Below, one piece after another: positions 16,198 through 25,075 of a stretch of 64,000 nt of DNA. Made by a program: the position numbers and the translations under genes. The notes under the pieces are model-generated. The model was not told where the DNA came from. It saw only the letters and a list, made by a program, of their open reading frames with translations, and searched no databases. The DNA is taken from positions 7,979,001-8,043,000 of the forward strand of contig NZ_CP036433.1 of assembly GCF_007751035.1 (NCBI RefSeq), read 5' to 3'. Each line of letters opens with the position of its first letter. The first letter of the stretch is position 1. The stretch is from Lignipirellula cremea (GTDB taxonomy: Bacteria > Planctomycetota > Planctomycetia > Pirellulales > Pirellulaceae).

Positions 16198-17502
16198 TTA
16201 GCTGATCAGCGGGCGGATCAGTTTGCCGCCGTCGATGATTTCGATGGGACGGTTGCCCGGCGCCATCAGCTCTTTGTCGGCGACAATACCCAGCTGGTTG
16301 TAAACGGTGGTCGCCAGGTCGCCAGGGCCGACCGGATCATTTTCCGGCTCGGAAGCGATGGCGTTCGACGAACCGTAGATCGTGCCGCCTTTGATACCGC
16401 CGCCAGCCAGCATCACGCTGAAGACTTTGGACCAATGGTCGCGACCAGCGTCTTTGTTGATCTTCGGGGTACGGCCGAATTCGCTGGAAAGCATGATCAG
16501 GGTCGTATCGAGCAGACCGCGCTCGTCGAGATCGTTGATCAGCATCGCCAGGCCCTGATCCAGGGCGGGAGCCTGGCTCTTCATCGACTTGGTAATACCG
16601 CTGTGCATGTCCCAGCCGCCGTAGGTCAGCGTGACGAAACGGACGCCCGCTTCGACCAGACGACGGGCCATCAGCATCCGCTGGCCGGCCTGGTTCTGGC
16701 CGTACTTCTCACGCAGGGCGGCCGGTTCGGCTTCAATATCGAACGCTTCACGCGCCTCTTTGGCGCTGATCAGGCCGTAAGCCCGTTCGTAAAAGGTGTT
16801 CATGGCGCCGACTTTGTCGGACTTGTCGCGGGCGGCGAAGTACTGGTTCACCGAGTCGAGGGCCGAGCGGCGACGGCTCGAACGGGTTTCGTCGACGCCG
16901 GCGGGCAGCGACAGGTCGCGGACCTTGAAGCTGGACGAGGCCGGATCGGAGCCCAGGCTGAACGGGGCAAACGACGAGCTCAAAAAGCCCACGCCGGCGA
17001 ATTCATTCGGCTGATTCGGGATGCACACGTAGGGCGGCACATTGTTGCGCGGGCCGTATTCGTGGCTGACCACGCTGCCCATGCTGGGAAACTTGAGGGC
17101 CGGGCTGGGGCGATAGCCAGTGAACATGTTGTGCGTGCCGCGTTCGTGGGCCGCTTCGCTGTGGGTCATGGAGCGAATCACGGCGAACTTGTCGGCGATT
17201 TTCGCCATGTTCGGCAGGGTTTCGCAGAATTCCTCGCCCGTGTTGGTTTTGATCGTTTTCATTTCGCCGCGGTATTCCAGCGGCGAGAACGGCTTGGGAT
17301 CAAACAGTTCCTGATGGGCGGCGCCGCCCGGCAGGTAAATATGAATAATGCTCTGGGCCTTCGGCTCAATGAAGTCGTAATGCTTCTGCTCTGCACGAGC
17401 TTCACGCATCTGCAGGAAGTCGGCGAGGGTCAGACCCAAACCGCCAACGGCTCCGACCGTCAAAAAGTTGCGCCGACTCAAACTGTTACCGCTGCACTTC
17501 AT
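16198..17502 (-). CDS. DUF1501 protein with Tat signal (sulfatase/phosphatase-like)
   Basis: A 434-residue protein with a twin-arginine signal, SRRNFLTVGAVGGLG, at residues 9-23. The body matches DUF1501, which belongs to the alkaline phosphatase-like fold: IIHIYLPGGAAHQELFDPKP near the start, TYGGWDMH in the middle and SSEFGRTPKINKDAGRDHW towards the end, followed by GLATTVYNQLGI-like segments. In planctomycetes DUF1501 genes are paired with DUF1549/DUF1553 genes. GGAG lies about 7 nt upstream of the ATG. It is probably the first gene of the four-gene cluster. Enzymatic activity has not been established for the family. Confidence 0.9.
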   Translation of the reverse strand: MKCSGNSLSRRNFLTVGAVGGLGLTLADFLQMREARAEQKHYDFIEPKAQSIIHIYLPGGAAHQELFDPKPFSPLEYRGEMKTIKTNTGEEFCETLPNMAKIADKFAVIRSMTHSEAAHERGTHNMFTGYRPSPALKFPSMGSVVSHEYGPRNNVPPYVCIPNQPNEFAGVGFLSSSFAPFSLGSDPASSSFKVRDLSLPAGVDETRSSRRRSALDSVNQYFAARDKSDKVGAMNTFYERAYGLISAKEAREAFDIEAEPAALREKYGQNQAGQRMLMARRLVEAGVRFVTLTYGGWDMHSGITKSMKSQAPALDQGLAMLINDLDERGLLDTTLIMLSSEFGRTPKINKDAGRDHWSKVFSVMLAGGGIKGGTIYGSSNAIASEPENDPVGPGDLATTVYNQLGIVADKELMAPGNRPIEIIDGGKLIRPLIS

Positions 17503-17599
17503 CGCTGGCTCTCCGTTGGAAGGTTAAAGACGGGCAGGCGCAACCCGCCTCCCGCAATGCGGACTTTGATAGGACACGCAAAAACTGCGCTATGCTTTT

Positions 17600-17628
17600 T
17601 TTACCGGAAACACCGGTTTACCGGAAAC
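17600..17628. promoter_or_regulatory. Tandem 12-mer, possible operator upstream of DUF1501 cluster
   Basis: TTTACCGGAAAC occurs at 17600-17611 and again at 17617-17628, a 17-nt period. The middle also reads ACCGGTTTACCGG. It is about 100-125 nt upstream of the DUF1501 start, a plausible position for regulator binding. No promoter boxes are assigned with confidence. Confidence 0.35.
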
Positions 17629-18030
17629 TCCGCTTGCAAAACTGCAGGCAAGTCGCCGTCAGAAGAAGCATGAAAAGAAAAGTCGATCAAAAACCAACTC
17701 AAAATCAGGCAGGCTAATTTGCGTAAAGGGAAGGACATTCTAATGGGGGACGCGGAGTCGCCAATACGTACTCCACGTGATCGTTGATGTATAAGGTAGG
17801 TTTAGCCTAGTGAGGCTGGAAATGCTTGTCAAACCCTCTTTAGGGGTGGAAGCAGAATATTCCCCTCCCCCGGTCAGAACCAAAGCGAGGGCCTTCGCCA
17901 TGGGGGATTTCCCCTTTTGTCGCCACCACCCGTTCCCCGCCGCAGGCCGGAAAGCGGCTTTACTCCCGTCGATACGCACATCCGGCCAGCACGGTTCGCC
18001 CCGCAGACAGATCGCGTGGTGCGCCACCGC

Positions 18031-18124
18031 TTGATTTCAGCGCAGGGGACCTGGCCACGGGTCCCTTTCGGAATCGAGAAGGGAAGCAATGGGAAGGCAG
18101 GGGAGGGAATTGTGGCCAGGTCCC
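18031..18124. repeat. Inverted-repeat element (GGGACCTGGCCAC arms)
   Basis: GGGACCTGGCCAC at 18046-18058 and its exact reverse complement at 18112-18124 flank a purine-rich 53-nt interior. The left flank, TTGATTTCAG followed by the arm, recurs at 33347-33376 (TTGATTTCAGGGTAGTGGAC), which suggests a dispersed element. Confidence 0.55.
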
Positions 18125-18138
18125 ATACAACCGACGTG

Positions 18139-18813
18139 TCAGGTCGGCAGGCGAAACCGGGACCAGGAGGCGGGCGGCTCGGCGGTGAAGGTCAGCTCGG
18201 TTTTCAGCACCGGATGACGGAAGCTCACGCTGCGCGAATGCAAAGCGATGCCGCGGGAAAAATCGGTCGTCCCGCCGTATTTGCGATCGCCAATAACGGG
18301 ATGTCCCGCCTCGGACAGCTGCAGCCGGATCTGATGCTTGCGGCCTGTCTCCAGGATGACCTCCAGCAGGCAATGATGTCCCTGCGGAGACAAAGTGCGG
18401 TACGTCAGCCGGGCTTCCTTGGCCTCGGGCGAGCCCGCGGTGCAGACATGCATTTTGCGATTCCGTTCGTCCTTCCGCACAAAGTTCACCAGGCGACCGG
18501 CCGGCGGGTTGATCGCGCCCGCAACGACGGCCCAGTAGATCTTCTGCACTTCGGTTTCGCGGAACTGCTCCGTCAAACGACTGGCTGCCTTGGAGGTGCG
18601 GGCAATCACCAGCACGCCTGTGACCGGCGCATCGAGTCGACTGACGACGCCCAGGTAAACGTTGCCGGGCTTGTTGTACTTCTCTTTGAGATACGCCTTG
18701 GCGACGGTCAGCACGCTCTCGCGGTCTTCGGCCACGCCCATGGTTGGCAGCATGGCCGGCTTGTTAATCACCAGCAAGTGATTGTCTTCAAAGAGCACCG
18801 GCAACGACGCCAT
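18139..18813 (-). CDS. RluA-family RNA pseudouridine synthase
   Basis: A 224-residue protein lacking an S4 domain. The catalytic Asp is D61 in VSRLDAPVTGVLVIA, and the N-terminal LLVINKPAML matches the family's motif I. The YWAVVAGAI, TGRKHQIRLQLSEAGHPVIGD and YGG segments complete the fold. It would isomerise uridine to pseudouridine in rRNA or tRNA; the target cannot be told from sequence, so no symbol is given. An AGGAA sits about 9 nt before the ATG. Short length compares with RluA/TruC-type enzymes. Confidence 0.92.
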   Translation of the reverse strand: MASLPVLFEDNHLLVINKPAMLPTMGVAEDRESVLTVAKAYLKEKYNKPGNVYLGVVSRLDAPVTGVLVIARTSKAASRLTEQFRETEVQKIYWAVVAGAINPPAGRLVNFVRKDERNRKMHVCTAGSPEAKEARLTYRTLSPQGHHCLLEVILETGRKHQIRLQLSEAGHPVIGDRKYGGTTDFSRGIALHSRSVSFRHPVLKTELTFTAEPPASWSRFRLPT

Positions 18814-18873
18814 GCGAGGATTTCCTGCAAAAAATGAGACGGTGCGTACACGCTATTTGCTATTCGCTATCCG

Positions 18874-20058
18874 CTAATACGCCGCCAGGATCGGCAGCAC
18901 GCTCCGCTGGGGCTGGCCGCCGGTGACATGGACGGTCCCGGCGGCGTCGATGAACACGTCGACCTCGCTGCGGACGCCGAACTCGGGCAGGTAAATGCCG
19001 GGCTCGATAGAGAAGCAGGTGCGGGGCAACAAACGGCGATCGTCGCGGGTTTCCAGGTTGTCGATATTGGCCCCGTTGCCGTGCGTTTCTCGTCCGATGT
19101 TATGCCCCGTGCGATGGCGGAAGTACTCGCCATAGCCGGCGTCGGTAATCACCTGACGGGCCGCATCGTCGACCTGCCAGCCGCGCAGTTCTTCGCCGGC
19201 GGCGAACGCATTTTTAACGCGATCAATGGCGGCGTCCCGGGCGGCCGCCACGATCTGAAAGATCTTTTCGTACGTTTCCGGGACTTCTTCGCCAATGAAG
19301 CCGACCTTGGTCAGATCGCTGTACACGCCGTTGGGATGGTCGATCTTGGCCCACAGATCTATCAGCACAAAGTCGCCCTGGTGCATCCGGGAGTCGGAGC
19401 CGACCTGGGGAGCGTAGTGCGGATCGCCGCTGTGCGGCCCCACGCCGACGATCGGCGGGTGGTAGGTCGTCATGTTGTTATTATGGAAGTGCTGCATGAT
19501 CAGGTCCTGCACTTCCACTTCGCCCACCGGTCGATCGGACCGGGTTTTTTCGGCGATGTAGGACCAGGCCAGGTCGAACGCAGCCTGCGTGTGCTTGTCG
19601 GCTTCCAGATGCAGCTGCCATTGTTCTTCGGTCCAGACCGCTTCAAACAGTTGCACCAGATCGCCCGACGACACGATCTCCACGCCTGTGTTGCGGACCA
19701 TTTCGATGGTGCCGGCGTCGACCCGCGACACGTACGGGTTGCCGCCCTGGGGGGAGTACTCCATCGCCACTTTCCCCAGCCCGGCCGTCAACTGGGCGAC
19801 GCCTTCTTCCAGTTCCTGCCAGCGCAGGTAGACCGTTTTGGAACCGGGCAGATGGTCGAGCGCCCCCGGCTCAATGCGGTGCACCAGGCGCCGCGGTTCT
19901 CCCTGGGCGGGGATACAGTAGAAGAAGCGGCGCGAGAACGGTTCGGTCAGGCCCAGCACGCGCTGCGCCAGGACATTCGCTCCACGAAAGTCGTACAACA
20001 GCCAGCCATCAAGGCCGAATTCCTGCAGGGCCGACTGGACGGCGGTCAGATCGAACAT
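18874..20058 (-). CDS. M24 family metallopeptidase (Xaa-Pro aminopeptidase-like)
   Basis: A 394-residue protein. The N-terminal 170 residues look like a creatinase/prolidase N-domain (GWLLYDFRGANVLAQRVLGL). The pita-bread catalytic domain shows the expected metal ligands: an Asp in LIDLWAKID, YSDLTKVGF, His in HRTGHNIGRETHGNG, Glu in FSIEPGIYLP and Glu in VRSEVDVFID. Family enzymes cleave Xaa-Pro dipeptides or remove N-terminal residues before proline. The protein is cytoplasmic because there is no signal peptide. It lies between the pseudouridine synthase and phosphatase genes on the same strand. Confidence 0.9.
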   Translation of the reverse strand: MFDLTAVQSALQEFGLDGWLLYDFRGANVLAQRVLGLTEPFSRRFFYCIPAQGEPRRLVHRIEPGALDHLPGSKTVYLRWQELEEGVAQLTAGLGKVAMEYSPQGGNPYVSRVDAGTIEMVRNTGVEIVSSGDLVQLFEAVWTEEQWQLHLEADKHTQAAFDLAWSYIAEKTRSDRPVGEVEVQDLIMQHFHNNNMTTYHPPIVGVGPHSGDPHYAPQVGSDSRMHQGDFVLIDLWAKIDHPNGVYSDLTKVGFIGEEVPETYEKIFQIVAAARDAAIDRVKNAFAAGEELRGWQVDDAARQVITDAGYGEYFRHRTGHNIGRETHGNGANIDNLETRDDRRLLPRTCFSIEPGIYLPEFGVRSEVDVFIDAAGTVHVTGGQPQRSVLPILAAY

Positions 20059-20147
20059 GGCGAGTCATTACTCCGTACGGGTCGCGGTCGGTTAAAAGCA
20101 GAACGCAGGGAAAAGGAATTTGAAGGACCGTCGGCTTTCTTCCCGGT

Positions 20148-20801
20148 TTACGCCTTGCGCAGCGTTCCCTGGATATCGGCTTGCCAGATCTGCTGGGTAT
20201 CGATGTCGTAGGCCGTAAGATAACCGCCGCCGAAGCAGCAGGTATCAATACAAACCAGATGGCCCGCATCCAGGATGGCGCCGGAACCCTGCGGCGTATG
20301 CCCCACGATGGCCGTTTTCCCCGACTGGTGCGGCGGCGGCGGGTCGGCTGACAGATGCTCCCATAACAGGACATCGTTCGGCTGGTTGTGCAGCGGTTCG
20401 TCGTAGACGTAGTTCGCATGCACAAAAAAGTGTTTGTCTGTTTCGTACGAAAACTGGCATTTTCGTACAAAGTGCAAATGCTCAGGCGGGATGCCGTCGA
20501 GCGAACCACCGTAGCTCTGCAGGGTGGCGTCGCCGCCGCAATAGAGCCAGTGCGAGTAGTTAAACTCCGTCTGGTAGGCGTCCAGCAGCATCGCTTCGTG
20601 ATTGCCCAGCAGGAACACCGTTTCGCATTCGTTGGACAACGCCAACAGTCGATCCAGCACCGCGCAGCTATCGGGGCCGCGATCAATGTAATCGCCCAGG
20701 GTGATGATCCGATCCGACTTTTCGGGCTGGATCGTGTTCAGCAGCGTCTCCAGCGCCAAGGAACAACCGTGAATATCTCCAATTGCGATGGTTCTCGCCA
20801 C
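20148..20801 (-). CDS. PPP-family metallophosphatase (Ser/Thr phosphatase-like)
   Basis: A 217-residue protein with the PPP signatures in order: AIGDIHGCSLAL, LGDYIDRGPDSCAV and FLLGNHEAML, then HANYVYDE and VGHTPQGSG. The GTG at 20801 is chosen because GGAGGG precedes it by about 7 nt and it puts GDIHG near the N-terminus. A longer frame to 20834 has no ribosome-binding site. The family includes protein Ser/Thr phosphatases and diadenosine tetraphosphate hydrolases; sequence alone does not decide between them. Confidence 0.88.
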   Translation of the reverse strand: MARTIAIGDIHGCSLALETLLNTIQPEKSDRIITLGDYIDRGPDSCAVLDRLLALSNECETVFLLGNHEAMLLDAYQTEFNYSHWLYCGGDATLQSYGGSLDGIPPEHLHFVRKCQFSYETDKHFFVHANYVYDEPLHNQPNDVLLWEHLSADPPPPHQSGKTAIVGHTPQGSGAILDAGHLVCIDTCCFGGGYLTAYDIDTQQIWQADIQGTLRKA

Positions 20802-20928
20802 AAGGCTCCCTCCCTCTTCGTCGCCATACCGCATGCTGACGCCAGCACACGGATTCCTTCGCCATCTTACGCAAACCAGGCCGACCTGCGAAACCCGGCA
20901 CCGGCTCGCAGGTCGTTCGGCCGATTAA

Positions 20929-22380
20929 TTACACGCGGAGTTCCGCGTCGTCCGGCTGCTGGTCCCGATAGCGGTCGCGGATCGGATCCACCACCGCAGC
21001 GATAAACTCGTCGACCTGGCTCGGAGCGCGGCCGATAAAATTGGAAGCGTCGAGTGCCGGCGCAAAGTCCACGCCGGCAAACGCTTCGTCCGCCGCCAGT
21101 CGGGCCAGCAGGTCGTTCTCCGTCCCTTCCTGCTTGACCGCAAACCCGGCGGCCCGGCTGTGCTGGCGAATGCGTTCATGCAGGTCCTGCCGATCGCCGC
21201 CCAGGGCCGTCGCCGCCATGAGGAGATTTTCCGACGCCATGAAGGGCAGCTCTTCGTTCAGGTTTTTCGCGACGACCTTGGGGTACACGACCAGCCCCGA
21301 CGACACGTTCTGCAGCAGGATCAAAATGGCGTCGATCGCCAGGAACGATTGCGGCAGCACCAGCCGGCGATTGGCGCTGTCGTCGAGCGTGCGCTCCATC
21401 CACTGCGTCGCCACGGTATTGGCGGCGCTCGACTGCATGCTGATCACAAACCGGGCCAGCGAGCAGACGCGTTCGCTCCGCATCGGGTTCCGCTTGTACG
21501 GCATGGCTGAAGACCCGATCTGGTTCTCTTCAAACGGCTCTTCGAGCTCTTTCCGCGAGGACAGAATCCGCAGGTCGGTCGTCATTTTATGGGCGCTCTG
21601 CGCCAGGCCGGACAGCGCGTCGAGCGTCTGCGCGTCGATCTTGCGCGAGTACGTCTGGCCGGTGACCGCATAGACCTGTTCAAAGCCCATTTTCTCGGCG
21701 ACCAGCTGCTCCAGCTGACGGACCTTTGCTTCGTCGCCGTGGAACAGCTCCATGAACGAGGCCTGGGTGCCGGTGGCGCCTTTGATGCTGCGGGCTTTCA
21801 GTTGCGACAGCCGATGTTCGATCTCGACCAGATCCAGCGCCAGGTCGTACGTCCACAAGCTGGCCCGTTTGCCGACGGTCGTGGGCTGGGCCGGCTGCAG
21901 ATGCGTATAGCCCAGGCAGGGCAGGGCTTTATATTTGGCGGCGAAATCGCCCAGGGCGACGATCACCGCCGCCAGGCGCCGGGCGACCATCTGCAGCCCT
22001 TCGCGGAGCAGCAGCAGGTCGGTGTTGTCGGTGACGAAGCAGCTGGTCGCGCCCAGGTGGATGTTACCGCGGGCAGAAGGGCAGGCGTCGCCAAAGGCAT
22101 GCACATGGGCCATCACGTCGTGCCGCAGCAGGCGCTCGTGGTGGGCCGCCCTGGCGAAGTCGATGTTATCGACCTGGGACCGCATTTCGGCCAGCTGCTC
22201 GTCGGTGATCGGCAGGCCGAGGGTCTGCTCCGCTTCCGCCAGAGCAATCCACAACCGGCGCCAGGTGCTGAACTTTTTCTGCGGGCTGAACAGGCGGCTC
22301 ATTTCCGCCGACGCATAGCGCACGATCAGGGGATTATCGTATTGGTCGAACGAAGCAGAATCTGACGACATGGAATCCAC
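20929..22380 (-). CDS. purB: Adenylosuccinate lyase
   Basis: A 483-residue member of the fumarase/aspartase superfamily. It acts twice in purine synthesis: SAICAR to AICAR, and adenylosuccinate to AMP, releasing fumarate each time. [15 protein letters not shown] at 158-172 carries the catalytic His region, and [17 protein letters not shown] at 288-304 is the superfamily signature loop. The start may be GTG 22380 or ATG 22371 (MSSDSASF); the difference is three residues. Length is typical. Its minus-strand neighbours are unrelated housekeeping genes. Confidence 0.95.
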   Translation of the reverse strand: MDSMSSDSASFDQYDNPLIVRYASAEMSRLFSPQKKFSTWRRLWIALAEAEQTLGLPITDEQLAEMRSQVDNIDFARAAHHERLLRHDVMAHVHAFGDACPSARGNIHLGATSCFVTDNTDLLLLREGLQMVARRLAAVIVALGDFAAKYKALPCLGYTHLQPAQPTTVGKRASLWTYDLALDLVEIEHRLSQLKARSIKGATGTQASFMELFHGDEAKVRQLEQLVAEKMGFEQVYAVTGQTYSRKIDAQTLDALSGLAQSAHKMTTDLRILSSRKELEEPFEENQIGSSAMPYKRNPMRSERVCSLARFVISMQSSAANTVATQWMERTLDDSANRRLVLPQSFLAIDAILILLQNVSSGLVVYPKVVAKNLNEELPFMASENLLMAATALGGDRQDLHERIRQHSRAAGFAVKQEGTENDLLARLAADEAFAGVDFAPALDASNFIGRAPSQVDEFIAAVVDPIRDRYRDQQPDDAELRV

Positions 22381-22432
22381 AAATCAAAGGAAGAGGTAAA
22401 GGAAAGGCCGCCAGACACAGCAAGCCCAAGGA

Positions 22433-22453
22433 CGCCCTGATCGCAGCAGGGCG
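22433..22453 (-). other. Hairpin directly after the HD phosphohydrolase stop codon
   Basis: CGCCCTG and CAGGGCG form a 7-bp stem with a 7-nt loop immediately beyond the stop codon at 22454. The T-run is missing, so terminator function is uncertain. Confidence 0.4.
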
Positions 22454-23860
22454 TTACATATTGGTGACGTCGTCTTCGCTATGGCCGCCGATCAACCGAT
22501 CCAGCGCCGCGGCCAGGGCGGCCTGGTGTTCGCCGTTGTTGGCGTACACGCGACAAATGCGGTGGCTGACCGGCAGCTGGCGATACAACAGGCTGGCCGA
22601 AAGCTCTCGCACCTGCCCGCGGCCCGCGTCATATAAAAAGTTCTGTCCCGCCGCCGGGCCATGCGTATGCGGACGATGAATGTGCCGGGCGATATCCACC
22701 CGCAACGGCGCCGAACGGGCGTCGGGCGGCAAGTGCTCGCGCAGCTTCTGCTCAATGTAATCCGGCGCGCTGAAGATACTGGCCGTTTCCGAGTCGTGCT
22801 CGGAAAAGACGAGAGTCCGCTGGCAGACCATGACCCAGGGGACGCGACGATAGCGGATCAGGTCCGTCCAGCGCTCGCCCAGGGCCCGCTGGTGCGGATC
22901 GGCGGCGGTGCGCCAGCGGACCACATCGACCAGCAGCGAGGCTTCCGTAAATTCCAGGTACTCGTCGAGATGGTCCAGCGGGTTGCCGGGAAACAGGTAC
23001 TGCTTCCCCTCATCAAACAGATCGGCCAGCGACAGGTCGATGCCGCGGACGGAACGATGGTAATAGACGGACTGGAACAGCTCGGAACGCATCGTCATGA
23101 ACCGCAAGAGCGCCCCAAAACCGCGGTCGTGGATCGTGAGGCCCGACGGGGTAAAAAACGAGTAATGCAACAGTCGGTCCAGATCGAACGAGCGCTGGCT
23201 GTAACCCGTCATGTAGGCGTCCCGCAGGACGAAGTCCATGTTGTCGATCGTATACACGCCGCTAAGCAGGCTGCGCAAGAACCGCAGCCAGGTCGGCCGC
23301 GAGGCTTCGTCCTCTTTACCGCTGGGGCGCTGGATCAGCCAGGCGATCTGCTCCGGGTCGAGCGTTTCACCTTCGGCCAGGCGGCCGTTGGGGTTACGAC
23401 GGATCCTGCGGATCAGGTCGCCCAACCGGTCGGTGATGATCCGGGCGCCGAGTGTCTCATGGGTCACGCGGTACGTGCTGAGGAACTTCGCGTCAAAGAA
23501 GTGGCCAAACGGTCCATGGCCCACATCGTGCAGCAGGCCGGCGATCCGCAGCAGCGATTCGACATACGGCCGGCTGGGGCAATCGGGGCACTGTTCCCGC
23601 AGGCTGTCGTACAGGGCGGCCGTCGCCCTGCTGGCCAGGTGCATGACGCCGATGACATGCTGGAAGCGCGTATGCTCGGCTGTCGGATACACCCACCAGG
23701 CGGTCTGCAGCTGGTGGATGAACCGCAAACGCTGCACCCAGGGGTGATCGATCAGATCGCGTTCCGCGACCTCGCCCTGCGCCGTCCCCTCGCACGAAGT
23801 GAAGGGAATGTACCCATGGATGGGGTCGTGAGATAAATTTTCGAGATGATATTCCCGCAT
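22454..23860 (-). CDS. HD-domain phosphohydrolase (SAMHD1-like)
   Basis: A 468-residue protein. It opens with LSHDPIHGYIPF, a motif typical of SAMHD1-related HD proteins, followed by AEHTRFQHVIGVMHLA (first His), LLHDVGHGPFGHFF near residue 112 (HD pair) and NMDFVLRDAYMTGYS (distal Asp). These give the complete H...HD...D metal set. Relatives include dNTP triphosphohydrolases, but substrate specificity cannot be assigned. The C-terminal 170 residues carry no motif I recognise. A second family member is truncated at the right end of the window. The region just upstream (higher coordinates) contains a repeat element. Confidence 0.88.
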   Translation of the reverse strand: MREYHLENLSHDPIHGYIPFTSCEGTAQGEVAERDLIDHPWVQRLRFIHQLQTAWWVYPTAEHTRFQHVIGVMHLASRATAALYDSLREQCPDCPSRPYVESLLRIAGLLHDVGHGPFGHFFDAKFLSTYRVTHETLGARIITDRLGDLIRRIRRNPNGRLAEGETLDPEQIAWLIQRPSGKEDEASRPTWLRFLRSLLSGVYTIDNMDFVLRDAYMTGYSQRSFDLDRLLHYSFFTPSGLTIHDRGFGALLRFMTMRSELFQSVYYHRSVRGIDLSLADLFDEGKQYLFPGNPLDHLDEYLEFTEASLLVDVVRWRTAADPHQRALGERWTDLIRYRRVPWVMVCQRTLVFSEHDSETASIFSAPDYIEQKLREHLPPDARSAPLRVDIARHIHRPHTHGPAAGQNFLYDAGRGQVRELSASLLYRQLPVSHRICRVYANNGEHQAALAAALDRLIGGHSEDDVTNM

Positions 23861-24168
23861 GCGGTTGATTATGACGGCCCTGCGAGAAGTCGTCCAGGAG
23901 TCCGGCGCCGGCCTGTCACCGAGCTCATCACCACCGCAACAGGGCGAACAGCCCCCCTCTCACACTTTTCCTGATCTTAATTTTACTCATACTCTTAATC
24001 TCCACACGGCGGGTCCGGTCAAGGGGCGCGGCAGGAGAGAGCGAGAGCTAGCGAGTCGGAGTGCGGGCGAGCTGCCGGTCGTCGCTCGAGGAGGGATTAA
24101 GAGTAAGATTAAGAGTAAGATTAAGAGTAAGATTAGGATTAACATTAAGATTTTCAACAGCCGGCCCG
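23861..24168. other. Intergenic region occupied by hexamer-arm repeat element
   Basis: 308 nt between two minus-strand genes. More than half is the repeat element listed at 23973-24150. The rest shows no coding signal. Confidence 0.6.
23973..24150. repeat. Element with GATTAA/GAGTAA-type inverted arms, copy 1
   Basis: The left arm (23973-24000) ends in ACTCATACTCTTAATC. The right arm (24096-24150) is a tandem array of GATTAAGAGTAA units, so the arms can pair into a long hairpin. The interior is GC-rich and includes GTCGCTCGAGGAGGGATTAAG at its right end (about 24080-24100). A closely related element lies at 49931-50127, sharing CGTCGCTCGAG followed by GGATTAAGA. Confidence 0.7.
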
Positions 24169-24936
24169 TTACTGGGCTCGTTTCAGTAGCGGCAGGGGGA
24201 CGTAGTACTTGGAGTACCGCTTGCCGTCCTGGTAGGGCGAGCCTTTGGGATCTTCGACCAGGACCGTGGCCCGGCGGGTGATGCGATTGACGAAGCCCTG
24301 CAGGACGCGGCCTTCGACCTGGAAGGTCACGCGGTCGCCGGAGCGGATGTTGAAGCGGGTCGCGGCCCTTTCATGTTGCGTAATCAGGCCGTGCCGATGA
24401 TCGCGATGACCGTAGAGCGTGCGGGCGATCGTCTGGAAGCGGGCCTGGCTGCATTGCGAATCGCCCCAGGCGAGCATTTCGCACAGGTGGGTGATTTCAT
24501 GCTCCATCACCCGCTGCAAGGCTTCCAGTCGGTCCCGGCAGGTGACGCCGGAAACCTGGATCGGCCGTTCGACATCGCGAAAGGTCTGGAACAGCAGCGT
24601 GGTGGAAATGGCGATCTCATAGCTGATCGTTTTCTTTTTATTCCCTTGCCGCTTGAACTGGTGCGTGGTGGTGCCGCCGGCGCTCGTCATGCGCGAGGAC
24701 AGCCGGAACGTCAAAGGGGTGTCGCCCAGCGACTGGCGACACAGGCCAGCCAGCACGCCCTGGTCGTACTGGTGGAACAACCTTTCAATGTCGCTCACGT
24801 GGATCTTACTGAAGTTGCCGGCGTCGAGATAACTCGAATCTTCCAGAGCCGTGCGATAGAACCGCTGACGATTGGCTTCAATCTCGGCCTGCGTCAGACG
24901 TTTGGTCCGTAACAAATTCTGCAGATTCAGCGGCAT
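24169..24936 (-). CDS. SprT-like zinc metalloprotease domain protein
   Basis: A 255-residue protein. MEHEITHLCEM (H146-E-I-T-H150) is the HEXXH zinc motif, and GHRDHRHG about 35 residues later may supply the third ligand. A strong AAGGAGGG lies 6 nt upstream of the ATG at 24936, so the longer frame to 25020 is rejected. The C-terminal 60 residues form a small beta domain (GDRVTFQVEGRVLQGFVNRI). SprT-family proteins in other organisms cleave DNA-protein crosslinks; whether this one does is inference. There is no signal peptide. Confidence 0.85.
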   Translation of the reverse strand: MPLNLQNLLRTKRLTQAEIEANRQRFYRTALEDSSYLDAGNFSKIHVSDIERLFHQYDQGVLAGLCRQSLGDTPLTFRLSSRMTSAGGTTTHQFKRQGNKKKTISYEIAISTTLLFQTFRDVERPIQVSGVTCRDRLEALQRVMEHEITHLCEMLAWGDSQCSQARFQTIARTLYGHRDHRHGLITQHERAATRFNIRSGDRVTFQVEGRVLQGFVNRITRRATVLVEDPKGSPYQDGKRYSKYYVPLPLLKRAQ

Positions 24937-25075
24937 GGCGAGCCCTCCTTGAAAAACGGACCGGCGGCCCGTCGGCATCTTTGATCCCAGACCGTGAGGC
25001 CTGGCTTTCCCAGGGTGCAAGGCGGAAAAAGGGGTTCAGGAACGCGAAGCAAAGCAGAGCGACAAAGCGACTTTC

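Larger units (their letters stand above)
17503..18138. other. Intergenic region with direct and inverted repeats
   Basis: 636 nt between the DUF1501 gene and the pseudouridine synthase. It holds a duplicated 12-mer upstream of DUF1501 (17600-17628) and a 13-bp inverted repeat (18046-18124). Short frames at 17740-18027 and 17874-18089 lack support. Confidence 0.55.

Noticed and set aside
24096-24150. Tandem GATTAAGAGTAA units as a CRISPR array
   Set aside because: The unit is 12 nt with no unique spacers and no cas genes nearby.
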